DNA of 64,000 nt from positions 209,496-273,495 of the forward strand of contig CALUIM010000012.1 of NCBI GenBank assembly GCA_944320725.1. The letters run 5' to 3'. Source of the DNA: an uncultured Coriobacteriaceae bacterium (lineage in GTDB: Bacteria; Actinomycetota; Coriobacteriia; Coriobacteriales; Coriobacteriaceae). Each line of letters begins with the position of its first letter. The first letter of the stretch is position 1. This document shows positions 34,041-43,451 of this stretch, piece after piece. The notes beneath the pieces are model-generated. The model did no database searches. It worked only from the letters and a program-made list of their open reading frames with translations, and was not told the origin of the DNA. Made by a program: the position numbers and the translations under genes.

Positions 34041-34206
34041 GGGGTTCCTCCTTGGTCGGAGCTCGCTTGCAAGGCTATTGTCACCGGATGACCGAACCCG
34101 CACAAGAAACAGGATGTTGCGCAATCGCGCGGTGATGATCTCACCACTCATATGAATATGCAGTACGCCAAGCCCCTCAGGGCGGCCTGTGCCACCGAAT
34201 CAGTCA

Positions 34207-34366
34207 GTTTCTGTGCAATATTTGCGGTAGTGCACGACCAACTTCGAAGCGAAATGTTGCGAGGCTGGTTACGCCATCCGAATCCTGCGGTTTTGCATGG
34301 ATAAATCAGGTGTAAAAATGCATACGCGAAATCAGGCGTGCACTACCGCAAATTTTGCACAGAAAC
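34207..34366. repeat. 160-bp MITE-like element with 30-bp inverted ends
   Basis: Arms at 34207-34236 and 34337-34366 are inverted repeats of 30 bp with one mismatch. About 100 bp of non-coding, AT-richer DNA lie between. The surrounding 565-nt gap (34041-34606) holds no convincing gene. Length, terminal symmetry and lack of coding fit a miniature inverted-repeat element or a REP-like unit; the RNA would fold into one long hairpin. Confidence 0.6.
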
Positions 34367-34606
34367 AGGCGCCGAAGTTGGCACTAAGCCATCAAAGGAA
34401 CATCTCGGAGCATTCTCCGAACCAATTTCGGCACAGGCGGCTTACTGAGTTACGCAAGACCAACGCAGCAGCCATGAGACGCATGAGGACGCCCATCGTT
34501 CCCCAGCAGCACAGATAACTCGCTGCGCCCTGCTCCCCAAAGGCTGAAAAGCACAGCTCGAACAGGGTATTATCAATCTAGATACGTTCTCAGGAGGTGG
34601 ACCGAG

Positions 34607-35020
34607 ATGAGGATGTGGATTGAGCGCGCCGGACGTGCGCTGTCGACTGCGATCATCGTCTATCTGCTTCTTTGGCTGGCATGCATCCTCTGGTTCTGGC
34701 TGAGCATACCGCTTTCTGGCGGGGGCATTTTCTCTTACACGTTGCTCGTATATTACTTCGCGCTTCCCAGCGCCGCCGCTATTGTGTCTGCGCTAGCGGG
34801 CTGGCGCAGAGAACTCGGAAAAGCACACTTCCTCATACCGTTAGCCTGCGCGCTTCTTTACGTTGCGGCATTATTGCTCACGTTCAGCTTGTCTTCCGCC
34901 TTGGGCATCGCAAACATCGCGCCCGTCGATCTCGCGGCGTTCCTCATGGGTCTCGCGCCCGGCGCAATCGGCCTTATCTGCGGATGGGTACTGCGGCAAT
35001 TCAGAGATAGCCGACGCTGA
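34607..35020 (+). CDS. Four-span membrane protein, unknown
   Basis: A 137-residue protein; ATG 34607 follows AGGAGGTG. Four hydrophobic segments cover most of the chain, with a basic loop (GWRRELGKAH) in the middle and a basic C-terminus (RQFRDSRR), so the ends are probably cytoplasmic. No motif recognised. Confidence 0.65.
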   Translation: MRMWIERAGRALSTAIIVYLLLWLACILWFWLSIPLSGGGIFSYTLLVYYFALPSAAAIVSALAGWRRELGKAHFLIPLACALLYVAALLLTFSLSSALGIANIAPVDLAAFLMGLAPGAIGLICGWVLRQFRDSRR

Positions 35021-35252
35021 CGCAATCTTGAACTCCGTGCTGGAAGTTCGCGCGATTTCCATCGTGTGAGCATGCCGCCATGTATGGGAATTGGCCCTCA
35101 GGGCCGACAGCATTGCAACAAATGACAAGCTCACATACCGTAAACTGCAACTCTACCAACGGTCGAGTAAACTAAACTGGCCGTCGGTTGAGCGCGCGGC
35201 ACGCACCCAGCACGATAAGGGCATCGGATATGCCCGCATCGAAAGGATAACC

Positions 35253-35663
35253 ATGACCACGCAGACCTTCGGCACCACCATCTCCGCCCTCCGCAAGAAG
35301 AAGGGCATGACGCAGCTCGACCTCGCCCATCAGATGGGCGTCACGGACAAGGCGGTAAGCAAGTGGGAACGCGACCTGTCGTTTCCTGACGTAGCGTCGC
35401 TGCCAAAGCTCGCGGAGGTGCTCGACACCTCGGTGGACGAGCTGCTTGAGGTGAAGACCGCCGCCCAAGAGAAGCCGGCGGAATCCAAGGTCCCCGCGCT
35501 CGTGGAGCTCGTCCTCAAAGCGGTCGCACTCGCCATGGGCGTCGGCGTTGTCGCGCTCACCATCATGGACGAGGTGGAGTCGAGACATGCACTCGGGCTC
35601 CTTGGTATCGGTGTCGCCTGCCTAGCGCTCATCCAGCTGATGCACACCGGAGAGCAGGAATAA
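35253..35663 (+). CDS. Xre regulator with C-terminal membrane anchor
   Basis: A 136-residue protein; ATG 35253 follows AAAGGAT. An N-terminal Cro/CI helix-turn-helix (KKKGMTQLDLAHQMGVTDKA) is joined by a Lys/Glu linker to two hydrophobic spans (about 88-130). Such membrane-tethered regulators are numerous in this window and in Coriobacteriia; the signal is unknown. Confidence 0.8.
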   Translation: MTTQTFGTTISALRKKKGMTQLDLAHQMGVTDKAVSKWERDLSFPDVASLPKLAEVLDTSVDELLEVKTAAQEKPAESKVPALVELVLKAVALAMGVGVVALTIMDEVESRHALGLLGIGVACLALIQLMHTGEQE

Positions 35664-35783
35664 ACCGAAGGAATCATGGCGGCGTCAGCGCTTCGTAAGC
35701 ACTGCGCCATCGACTGCCCTAGCGCCTGCATGCAATCGTATACTGGGAGCATCTCACCTCGTTGAGTCGGAGGCTGATGCACA

Positions 35784-36929
35784 TTGTTTCGCTCGATAGC
35801 GGCGCTTCCTGAGACAGACCTTCTCCCGTGGGCCGTCGCTTGGGGCGTTCCCGTCGCCTATCTGTTGCTTTGCATCGTGAACCGCATAAACAAGCGACTT
35901 GAGCTGACGGTTCCCGACGACGTTCCCCCAACTCCGAGCGTTCCAGATTTGCATCCCGTGCTACTTGGTGCGCTATGCTGCCATGAGGAAAGCGAGGTCT
36001 TCAACGAGCGAAACGCATACGGAGTCGCCCTCGCGGCGATTGTCCACATGCTCGGGCATTATGCCGCAACCTTCATCGTGTGCGGACACGGCACCAGCTT
36101 TGCAGCAGCAACCGACGAGAACGAGAGCCCCATCGTCACGCGAAAGCGCCGCAATAACCGTCCCACATTCCGCGAGAGACTCATCCACTCCTACGGCGCG
36201 CATCTGCAGCTCACCGTGAATGATCCGGGTGCGAGTCACTGCGATCTCGAGGCGCTTAAAATCGTGATGCCCTCCGATACATTAACTGCAAGCGTGGAGG
36301 AGCTCTGCAAGCAAGCGGATGACGCAGGTCAATATCAGCGACTCCGACACTTTCTCGGGAGCTTTACAGAGGACCTCTGCGTAGCCGGACTCGCTCATAA
36401 ACCGAACCCGCTCCTCCATCTCGTGTTCAACCCTTTTGTCAACCTCATCGTCTGTCTTTGGTGCCTGTTCGGACCCGCAGCGGCGCTCACCGAGCCTGGC
36501 CCCGAAATCGCAGCGGTATCGGTTGGGCTCATCATCGCCGTCATGGTCTTCCGCGCTGCCTTTGTTGACATGGGCCTCCGGCTTACACCGGATGGCTGCC
36601 GCATCCTCGCCCAAGCGAAGGCGACCGTACGCTGGGCAAAAATGGAGATTCTTGGCGACACGACTCCCGGGCAAAACCTTACCGACGAGCAAGCGGCAGA
36701 TGTACTTGCCGTCCTACTCGCAATGGGCCGCCCCGATCTTGCCACCAATCTGGCCGATCAGCTTATCCTTCACAAGACGAGGGAGAAACCGGATACAAAT
36801 TGCGTTTCCATGGCGGCGAGCTTCTGCGCACGGCATTCTTACATCGACGTGAAAACGATGAAAAAGGATATCTCCCCTATCGGCTTATTGCTTGAATGCA
36901 CCGATAACCTTGTTGATCGTATGAGCTAG
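35784..36929 (+). CDS. Membrane protein, unknown
   Basis: A 381-residue protein starting at TTG 35784, with GGAGG about 10 nt upstream and a TATACT -10 near 35738. There is an N-terminal membrane helix, a long soluble part with a Lys/Arg-rich stretch (TRKRRNNRPTFRERL), two hydrophobic segments near 215-265, and a soluble helical end. It slightly recalls DUF2207-type membrane proteins, but I see no decisive motif. Confidence 0.6.
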   Translation: MFRSIAALPETDLLPWAVAWGVPVAYLLLCIVNRINKRLELTVPDDVPPTPSVPDLHPVLLGALCCHEESEVFNERNAYGVALAAIVHMLGHYAATFIVCGHGTSFAAATDENESPIVTRKRRNNRPTFRERLIHSYGAHLQLTVNDPGASHCDLEALKIVMPSDTLTASVEELCKQADDAGQYQRLRHFLGSFTEDLCVAGLAHKPNPLLHLVFNPFVNLIVCLWCLFGPAAALTEPGPEIAAVSVGLIIAVMVFRAAFVDMGLRLTPDGCRILAQAKATVRWAKMEILGDTTPGQNLTDEQAADVLAVLLAMGRPDLATNLADQLILHKTREKPDTNCVSMAASFCARHSYIDVKTMKKDISPIGLLLECTDNLVDRMS

Positions 36930-36979
36930 AAGGGGTTGTCGATCGTGGTTAGCGCGATTGCCGTCAGATCGGTCGACGG

Positions 36980-37486
36980 CTATCGCAGCAACTCGCTGAG
37001 GTTGCGGCGGAAGCGCTCGCGGTCCTCGGGCGTGAAGGCCGCCGGCCCTCGCGTGCGACCGCCCGCTCGGCGTACCTTCTTCTCCTCGTGGCGGATGAAG
37101 AGGTCCATGTCGATTGTCGCCTTCGAGTAGACGCGCCCGCGCACGCCGATCGCCGCCGCGCCGCGGCCGAGCACCATGCTCGCAAGCCCGATATCCTGCG
37201 TGACCACCACATCATCTGGCTGTAAGCGCTCCACAATTGCGAAGTCCGCGCTGTCAGCACCAACGGAGACGTCAAGCATCTCGACCCAGAAGCCCGCATG
37301 CGCCGCATCACGTCCACGGGCATGTTCGGCGTCACGCGGGTCATCAGGCCGGATGTTCCGTTCAAGATTCTGCGTGGTGTTGCCCGCGATGACGACGGGC
37401 ACGTGGGCGTGCCGCGCGCAAGCGAGCGCTTCACGCGTGACCGGGCACGCATCGGCATCTATGTAGAGGGTTCGAGGGATGGTCAT
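36980..37486 (-). CDS. YaiI/YqxD family protein (UPF0178, DUF188)
   Basis: A 168-residue protein with the DUF188 pattern: YIDADACPVTREAL at the start, then VVTQDIGLASMVLGRGAAAIG and an Arg-rich tail. The family is related to PIN-like/NYN nucleases and keeps the acidic residues seen here (D10, D12, D98). Biological role unsettled. Single gene. Confidence 0.85.
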   Translation of the reverse strand: MTIPRTLYIDADACPVTREALACARHAHVPVVIAGNTTQNLERNIRPDDPRDAEHARGRDAAHAGFWVEMLDVSVGADSADFAIVERLQPDDVVVTQDIGLASMVLGRGAAAIGVRGRVYSKATIDMDLFIRHEEKKVRRAGGRTRGPAAFTPEDRERFRRNLSELLR

Positions 37487-37583
37487 GCGACAACCTCACC
37501 GTCACGTAACTGAACAGATGCCCTCGTAGTATACGATGCTCTAAAATCGATTCGTTGGCACACCGAGCAATTCGGAGTTGGAG

Positions 37584-38288
37584 ATGAACGATACGACGCG
37601 TTACATCAGAAATGAACTGGAGCAGCTCGCCGACTCGGCATACCGAGACTTCCAGGCGAAGCTCGTGCCCACCGTCGATGCGGACCGTATCCTCGGTGTG
37701 CGCACGCCAGATCTGCGCAAACTCGCCAAGCGATTTGCAGCCGAGCGCCCAGTCGAGGCGCGCGCGTTCATCGCCGCGGGGCCCCATGCCACCTATGACG
37801 AGATGAACCTCGCAGGCGAGCTCATCGGCCGCGTTGCCAAAACGCCGGAGGAGGCGTTCGATCTCCTGGAGACGTTTCTCCCCCACGTCGACAACTGGGC
37901 CACCTGCGACCTCATCCGCGTGCCCGCCTTCAAACGGGACCTTCCCGCCGTCCTCGTGCGTATCCAAGATTGGATTGCCTCAGAACCGGAATACGAGGTG
38001 CGCTTCGGCATCGTGCAGCTCATGACGCTCTTTCTGGACGATGCCTTCGAGCCGGCGCACTTGGATCTTGTCATCCAGATCGACCGATCGGAGTACTACA
38101 TCAACATGGCGCGCGCCTGGTACTTATCGTTCGCCCTCATCAAGCAGCCCGCGTCGACGCTTCCCCTCTTCGAACGCCAGCCCGCCACACTTGACCCGTG
38201 GACGCACAACAAAGCGCTCCAGAAGGCGCGCGAGAGCCACCGCATGTCGCCCGAACAAAAGGCCTACCTGCAGACGCTCAAAATCTAA
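37584..38288 (+). CDS. AlkD-like DNA alkylation repair protein
   Basis: A 234-residue all-helical HEAT-like protein. ATG 37584 follows GGAG; TTG 37578 is the alternative. The pattern matches AlkD: VRTPDLRKLAKRF, then LPHVDNWATCDLIR and YEVRFGIVQLMTLFLDD, ending ALQKARESHRMSPEQKAYL. AlkD glycosylases excise N3- and N7-alkylated purines without base flipping; the catalytic Asp and aromatic residues appear to be in VDNWATCD. Intact and full length. Confidence 0.85.
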   Translation: MNDTTRYIRNELEQLADSAYRDFQAKLVPTVDADRILGVRTPDLRKLAKRFAAERPVEARAFIAAGPHATYDEMNLAGELIGRVAKTPEEAFDLLETFLPHVDNWATCDLIRVPAFKRDLPAVLVRIQDWIASEPEYEVRFGIVQLMTLFLDDAFEPAHLDLVIQIDRSEYYINMARAWYLSFALIKQPASTLPLFERQPATLDPWTHNKALQKARESHRMSPEQKAYLQTLKI

Positions 38289-38307
38289 ATATGTCTCAAA
38301 TCTCCTC

Positions 38308-38354
38308 TTGCACTGTGTATAGGTGAGTATATACTGTAACTATCGGGTATATAC
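38308..38354 (+). promoter_or_regulatory. Promoter and paired operators of the GntR/ABC operon
   Basis: TTGCAC (38308-38313) and TATACT (38330-38335) with a 16-bp spacer form a good promoter. GTATATAC, a perfect palindrome, occurs at 38327-38334 and again at 38347-38354, 20 bp apart, so on the same face of the helix. The first overlaps the -10. Between here and the gene lies a GC-rich leader (about 38390-38460) with several possible strong hairpins such as CCCCGCG/CGCGGGG. Confidence 0.5.
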
Positions 38355-38473
38355 ACTATGCCCGGTGGGAAGGGCCGAAGACGTCCGGCACTCCCCGCGC
38401 CGCCAACGGGGACGCCCCGCGGCGGCACTCCCCCGCGGGGACGCCCAACGGGGCGCGCAGGAAGGATACCGAC

Positions 38474-38842
38474 TTGGACATCATCATCTCGACCTCGAGC
38501 GGCAAACCCATCTACGAGCAGATCGTCGAGCAGATCAAGACCGCCATCGTGACCGGCGCCCTTACCGAGGGCGAGCAGCTCCCCTCGATCCGCGCGCTCG
38601 CCAACAGCCTGCGCGTGAGCGCCATCACCACCAAGCGCGCCTACGCGGACCTAGAGGCGGCCGGCCTCATCGAGACGGTGCAGGGCAAGGGCAGCTTCGT
38701 CGCCGGCGGCAACGCCGAGCTCATCCGCGAGGAGCAGCTCCGCCAGGTGGAGGCGCACATGCTCCGCGCCATCGAGAGCGGCCGCACCATGGGTCTCACG
38801 AACGACGAACTCACCGAGATGTTCGCACTCGAGCTGGAATGA
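38474..38842 (+). CDS. GntR-family regulator, YtrA type
   Basis: A 122-residue protein starting at TTG 38474, with AGGAAGGA upstream. It is a short GntR protein: winged helix (10-75, PIYEQIVEQIKTAIVTGAL, then LPSIRALANSLRVSAITTKR) and a short helical dimerisation tail, with no ligand domain. YtrA proteins repress the ABC operon that follows them and respond to cell-wall antibiotics. Here the ABC genes lie 26 nt downstream. Confidence 0.88.
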   Translation: MDIIISTSSGKPIYEQIVEQIKTAIVTGALTEGEQLPSIRALANSLRVSAITTKRAYADLEAAGLIETVQGKGSFVAGGNAELIREEQLRQVEAHMLRAIESGRTMGLTNDELTEMFALELE

Positions 38843-38868
38843 CCCCGCAACACGAAAGGACGTCGACC

Positions 38869-39789
38869 ATGCACGCCATGGCACCAGATATCGAAACTAC
38901 CGACGACCTCCTCATCGAGGCGCACGGACTTACCAAGCACTACGACGGCTTCTCGCTCCAAGGTGTCGACCTCGCGGTTGCCGAGGGCGAAGTCGTGGGC
39001 TTCATCGGTCAGAACGGCGCCGGCAAGTCCACCACCATACGAGCGCTTCTGGGCCTCTTCCCCACTGACGGTGGCACCTCACAGGTACTCGGCTGTGAAA
39101 GCAGCGCACTCTCACGTACTGAAGGCGCGCGGGTCAAGGAGGAGATTGGCGTCGTCTTCGATGCGATCTCGTTCCCCGAGCATCTGAAAATCGCCGACAT
39201 CGGACGCATCTACGCCCGCGCGTACACAAATTGGGATGCACGCCGTTTCGCACGTATAGCCAAAGACCTCGGGCTCGACGCCAAAAAGACCGTGAAGAGC
39301 CTCTCGCGCGGCATGGGCATGAAGCTTTCCCTCGCCTGCGCGCTCAGCCATAACGCACGTCTCCTTATCCTAGACGAAGCGACGGCCGGCCTCGACCCCA
39401 TGGCGCGTGACGAGATCTTGGACCAACTGCGCGACTTCGTAGCAGAACCCGGGCACGCCATCCTCATGTCGAGCCACATCACCTCGGACCTCGAACGCAT
39501 CGCCGACCGTATCGTCTGCATCGACAACGGACGCATCGTGTTCGATCTGCCGAAGGATGTCATCACCGACGAGATGGGTATCGCCCGCTGCCGCGTGGCG
39601 GACCTAGAGAAGATTGCCAACACGGGTATCATCCCCGACGCCGAGCTGCGCTACCTGCGCCATGACTACGGCATCGACGTACTCGTACCCGACCGCTTCG
39701 CGTTCGCCGAGAACTTCCCCGAAATCGCGGTCGATCGCATGACCATCGACGACTACATGACCCTCACCCTGAAGGGCGGTGCACGATAA
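38869..39789 (+). CDS. ABC transporter ATP-binding protein (YtrB-like)
   Basis: A 306-residue ATPase; ATG 38869 follows AAAGGA. Walker A GQNGAGKST, signature LSRGMGMKLSLA (variant with GMG), Walker B LLILDEATAGLD and SSHITSDLERIA are present. A C-terminal extension of about 90 residues follows the core. Its stop overlaps the permease start by 1 nt (TAATG). With the GntR regulator it forms a typical ytr-like drug- or cell-wall-stress exporter. Confidence 0.9.
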   Translation: MHAMAPDIETTDDLLIEAHGLTKHYDGFSLQGVDLAVAEGEVVGFIGQNGAGKSTTIRALLGLFPTDGGTSQVLGCESSALSRTEGARVKEEIGVVFDAISFPEHLKIADIGRIYARAYTNWDARRFARIAKDLGLDAKKTVKSLSRGMGMKLSLACALSHNARLLILDEATAGLDPMARDEILDQLRDFVAEPGHAILMSSHITSDLERIADRIVCIDNGRIVFDLPKDVITDEMGIARCRVADLEKIANTGIIPDAELRYLRHDYGIDVLVPDRFAFAENFPEIAVDRMTIDDYMTLTLKGGAR

Positions 39790-40514
39790 TGAAGAGCGCA
39801 TATCTGATTGAGATGACCATCTTTCGCGATTACGCCCGGCAGCTCATCGCATTGGGAATCCTGGTGAGCGCGTGCATTGGCCTCGGGATGCAAACACCGC
39901 TCGCCATGCCCGCCACCCTCACCTGCATGTTCTTCATGATGAGCGCGATGGGGCTTGCCGCTTACGACCAGCTCAACCATTGGGAGCTCTTCCGACTCAC
40001 GCTCCCCCTCTCCCGGAAAGACATCGTGCTCGGCCGCTACGCCGCCATCGTCACCTTCGGCCTGATTGGCATGGTGGTCGGCGTTGTAGTGGCGCTTGTC
40101 ATCATGACGGTTGTCGCGACCATAGGGCTTCCAGGCGAGGTTGGCGAGGCATTCGCTTGGGAAGCCGACATGCCCGGCGTCATGAGCGTCGTGACCTGCT
40201 TCACGCTGCTCATCGGTGCCGTGGTGTCAAGCGTGGTAACACCCATCTACTTCCGCCTGGGCCAGACGCGCGCCACGCAGATTCTCCCCACCATCATCGT
40301 GCTGCTGTTCGTAATCCCCGTGGTCATCCTCGGCAACAGCGGCATGCTCGACGGCGGCATCCCGGGCATGGAGCTGCTCTCGGGTGCACTCGAGGCGCTC
40401 GACACACCTATGGGCATGGTCGTAGGTTGCGTGATCTTGGTCGCGCTCTCCGCAGTGGCACTTTGCATCTCTGCCGCCATCTCGCTCAAACTGTACGAGA
40501 AGCGCGAGCTATAA
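39789..40514 (+). CDS. ABC-2 type permease (YtrC/D-like)
   Basis: A 241-residue protein with about six membrane spans and the sequence LNHWELFRLTLPLSRKDIVLGRY, a signature of ABC-2 membrane subunits in GntR-linked operons. It is translationally coupled to the ATPase and ends the operon. Substrate unknown. Confidence 0.85.
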   Translation: MKSAYLIEMTIFRDYARQLIALGILVSACIGLGMQTPLAMPATLTCMFFMMSAMGLAAYDQLNHWELFRLTLPLSRKDIVLGRYAAIVTFGLIGMVVGVVVALVIMTVVATIGLPGEVGEAFAWEADMPGVMSVVTCFTLLIGAVVSSVVTPIYFRLGQTRATQILPTIIVLLFVIPVVILGNSGMLDGGIPGMELLSGALEALDTPMGMVVGCVILVALSAVALCISAAISLKLYEKREL

Positions 40515-40566
40515 GGGCAAAACGCCCACATTAATTACTCGGAGCCGCCCCGACGTACGCCCCCCC

Positions 40567-41835
40567 CTATCGGTGCATGCCTATGCGGGAGCCAAATAGC
40601 GCCGGGGCGGCAATTCCTGCAGCGACCGCAGCGAGTGCCATCCAAACACCGCTCAAGCCGACCAACGGCACGAGGACGCTTCCTACGGCGGACGAAAGCA
40701 CGCCCCCGCCGCGGATGGCAACCGATTGCACCGACGCCATGCCCGACCGCTCCTTAGACGATGTCGCATTATGCAGCAGCGTCTGCTCGGTAACGCTGCG
40801 GGTGCCGAGCAAAAGGTACATGAGCGCGTAAAGCGCCACAAACATCACCGCAGATGTCGCAAGCGCGAGCGCGCCAAGCACGATGAGCATCGATACGTGC
40901 AGGATGATGTACAAAGCACGTCTCCCCTGCCCCCTCAAGAATTCCTCGGCAAGACCACCGAAGCGCATGGCGCAGGCGCTACCCACCGAAGCCATCGCCA
41001 TACCAAAACAGCTAACGATCCCCAGCACCCATTCCCATGAGTCGCCCATGAGCGCCAAGAGGTCGAGCTGCCAGTACGTCTCGAGCGTCACCATGGCGAC
41101 GCCGGCGGAGATCGAAAACGCAAGTATGAGCCGAACATCGCCACGGCACCGCGCCGTCATGGCGATAGTCACAAGCTCGCTCCGCAACCGCTCCCGCATC
41201 CTCCCCTTAGCTCTCCGCACATCCCCTGGGAATACAACCAGAGCGCCCGCAAGCGATACAAAGGAGAGGCAGACGACTGAAACAATCAGCAGCACGTAGG
41301 TGCCGTCGAGCGCAGCGAGCGCGCCGCCGAGCAATCCACCTGTGGCGGTACCCGCCGTCTCCAGTAACGCAAGGCGCCCATTCAGGCCATCCAGCGCAGC
41401 AAGTCGCGCGCCTCCCTCATGGTTCACGCCCAGCACGCGATCGATCTCAATCGCCTCAAGTGAACCCGTGCGCGCTGCAAGTGCAAGCCCACGTAAGACG
41501 CTCGATACCAGCACCGTTGCAAAACCTGTGCCTGCGAGCAGAAAGAAATAGGCCCCCGCCTGAAGCACCATGGACGCTACAAAGGTCGCGCGCCTGCCCA
41601 ACACATCTGACATGACGCCACTTGGGACCTCAAACGCACAGGTGACGGCAAGCGTTATACCAATCGAGATGGGCAACAATTCGACCGTCGCCCCGCGCGC
41701 GATCAGCATAAGCGACAGCACCGGAACCGAGAGGCCGCCTGCGACATACATGGTCAAAAACACAAGCGCATGACTCATCGGTAGAATCGAAGCAGACGCC
41801 TTGGCAACGCATTTTTTCAGACGACATGTTGACAT
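40567..41835 (-). CDS. MFS transporter
   Basis: A 422-residue protein with about 12 membrane spans; ATG 41835. The motif A loop reads GVMSDVLGRRATF, the normal MFS gate. It is transcribed downstream of an ArsR-type regulator on the same strand, 61 nt apart, which suggests a regulator-pump pair. Substrate unknown; drug export is likely by family. Confidence 0.85.
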   Translation of the reverse strand: MSTCRLKKCVAKASASILPMSHALVFLTMYVAGGLSVPVLSLMLIARGATVELLPISIGITLAVTCAFEVPSGVMSDVLGRRATFVASMVLQAGAYFFLLAGTGFATVLVSSVLRGLALAARTGSLEAIEIDRVLGVNHEGGARLAALDGLNGRLALLETAGTATGGLLGGALAALDGTYVLLIVSVVCLSFVSLAGALVVFPGDVRRAKGRMRERLRSELVTIAMTARCRGDVRLILAFSISAGVAMVTLETYWQLDLLALMGDSWEWVLGIVSCFGMAMASVGSACAMRFGGLAEEFLRGQGRRALYIILHVSMLIVLGALALATSAVMFVALYALMYLLLGTRSVTEQTLLHNATSSKERSGMASVQSVAIRGGGVLSSAVGSVLVPLVGLSGVWMALAAVAAGIAAPALFGSRIGMHR

Positions 41836-41896
41836 AGCGATGCCACCCCCCACAGCAGGCTTGTAACAGATCTATTCAGCTGTTCTTTATCGATAC

Positions 41897-42466
41897 CTAA
41901 GCTGATTCGCTCCGGTGCGGATAGCAGCCGATGCTGACCTCCCAGGGGACGGCAGTATCCACGGGGACATCATGAGCCGAGATGAACTCGTCGACTATCT
42001 GATGGAATGCGCGCGCGTCGTCCTCGGTGAGGTAGATGACGCCGGCGCGCAGTTCGCCACGTGCACGTCCGAGTCCCTCATCGCGCGCGGCCGCACCAGA
42101 CGAGACGTAGGCGCGGAGACCCTCGAACACGCGCTGGTTCAGATAGTCGACAACGAGCTCCTTCTCTTCCCTTAGGTCGTCACCGTCTGCCATGCGCAGG
42201 TTCACCTGCGCAGGCACAGCCCGCCAGTAACGCGCATTGATACCGCGGACAACCTCGGTGTGGTCAAGCTCGACCAGTCCAAGCTCCTCGAGCTTTTTCA
42301 TGTGGTGCGTGACGGATGAAGCGGAAATGCCCATGATGTCTGCGAGCTCTTTGCAGGTTGCGGGGCGCACGATGAGCTGCATCTCGTGCAGAAGCCGCTG
42401 GCGCTGGGGGTTCATATAGATATCCAGCTGCTTACGGGTTGTGATGTCGATCTCGCGTGTGGCCAT
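41897..42466 (-). CDS. ArsR-type winged-helix regulator
   Basis: A 189-residue protein. The N-terminal winged helix (LHEMQLIVRPATCKELADIM, then GISASSVTHHMKKLEELGLV) is of the ArsR/HTH_20 type; the C-terminal 100 residues are a helical effector part without metal-binding Cys. It precedes the MFS gene and a palindrome upstream of its own start suggests autoregulation. Confidence 0.85.
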   Translation of the reverse strand: MATREIDITTRKQLDIYMNPQRQRLLHEMQLIVRPATCKELADIMGISASSVTHHMKKLEELGLVELDHTEVVRGINARYWRAVPAQVNLRMADGDDLREEKELVVDYLNQRVFEGLRAYVSSGAAARDEGLGRARGELRAGVIYLTEDDARAFHQIVDEFISAHDVPVDTAVPWEVSIGCYPHRSESA

Positions 42467-42497
42467 AGCTCCTCCTATCGTTACACGTCATAGTACA

Positions 42498-42512
42498 TTA
42501 CATAGCATGTAA
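42498..42512. promoter_or_regulatory. Palindromic operator of the ArsR/MFS unit
   Basis: TTACAT-AGC-ATGTAA is a perfect inverted repeat 32 nt upstream of the ArsR-type start. A further half-site TTACA lies at 42481. Typical size for an ArsR-family dimer site. Confidence 0.5.
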
Positions 42513-42567
42513 CGTCAATGCATGGAATCGCTCAAAATTACGCAACCACGCCGCGCTCAAGTCGAAT

Positions 42568-43353
42568 TTAGATCAAGCCGAGTTGCCGGCAGGCGGCCAT
42601 GAGGCCGTCGTCGTCAATATCCGGCGCTACGAAGGACGCCGCAGCCTGTACGTCGGCGCTGGCGTTGCCCGTCGCGACCGCGGTGCCCACGCAACCAAAC
42701 ATCGGCACATCGTTGCCACCATCGCCAAACGCGATGCACTCATCGGGCTCCAACGCCCATCGCGCACACGCCGCCGCAATTCCAGCAGGTTTTCCGCCGC
42801 CGGCAGGAATCACATCGCAGAAGTTTGGCGTCCAGCGCGTATGCTCCACATGCTCGCAGACATCCATGAACAGATGCTCCTCACCTGGGTCGATGTACGC
42901 GCAGAACTGGTATGTGGGCTCCTCAAGTGCCCAGACGAGGTCCCCTACTGGGGTCACATTATCCACCGCCTTCTCGGCCGCCAACACACGCGGCGTATGT
43001 CGGCTTACGAACATGCGGCTGCGCTGCATAACTGCGATGTCCATCACACCATCCGCCGCGAGTCGCGTGATGCGAGCAACATCTGCCGGATTGATTGGTG
43101 CGTCACGAAATGCCTCGCCAGACGTGTCATAGCAGTATTGACCGTTGAAAGCGAGCGTCCCGTCAAACGGCAGACTCTGTTCGAGCTCGCGAATAGGGCG
43201 TGGCATGTCGGCACTCGAGCGCCCCGTTGCCAAAAACAACAGCACACCTCGATGTCTCAGCTCCTCAAGCGCATGGATCGTCGATGCAGGAATCTCGTGC
43301 GTGCGCATGCTCACGAGCGTGCCGTCGATATCAAAGAACGCCGCCTTGATCAT
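42568..43353 (-). CDS. HAD-family Cof-type phosphatase
   Basis: A 261-residue protein of the Cof/HAD-IIB group. Motif I is FFDIDGTLV (nucleophile Asp 8, acid Asp 10), motif II ATGRS, and motif IV GDGGNDVPMF. The cap is inserted between motifs II and III. Such enzymes dephosphorylate sugar phosphates, flavin precursors or phytate-like substrates. Divergent from a HutC-type regulator, which may control it. Confidence 0.9.
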   Translation of the reverse strand: MIKAAFFDIDGTLVSMRTHEIPASTIHALEELRHRGVLLFLATGRSSADMPRPIRELEQSLPFDGTLAFNGQYCYDTSGEAFRDAPINPADVARITRLAADGVMDIAVMQRSRMFVSRHTPRVLAAEKAVDNVTPVGDLVWALEEPTYQFCAYIDPGEEHLFMDVCEHVEHTRWTPNFCDVIPAGGGKPAGIAAACARWALEPDECIAFGDGGNDVPMFGCVGTAVATGNASADVQAAASFVAPDIDDDGLMAACRQLGLI

Positions 43354-43451
43354 ACGTTCCCCTTAGAACACAGAGAAATTTATGCGCATATATTTATGTG
43401 CGCGGTTTCACTATACTAATTCATACGAATAAATCAAGAAGGAGAGCGTCT

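Noticed and set aside
34297..34518. 73-codon frame in the intergenic region
   Set aside because: It runs through one arm of the inverted repeat and has no ribosome site or recognisable sequence.
38390..38465. GC-rich short repeats considered as a CRISPR or minisatellite
   Set aside because: Repeat units are too short and irregular; better explained as stems in the leader of the GntR operon.
38323..38868. First part of a 488-codon frame that ends in the ABC ATPase
   Set aside because: It crosses the GC-rich leader and overlaps the GntR gene in another frame; the ATPase has its own ATG and ribosome site at 38869.
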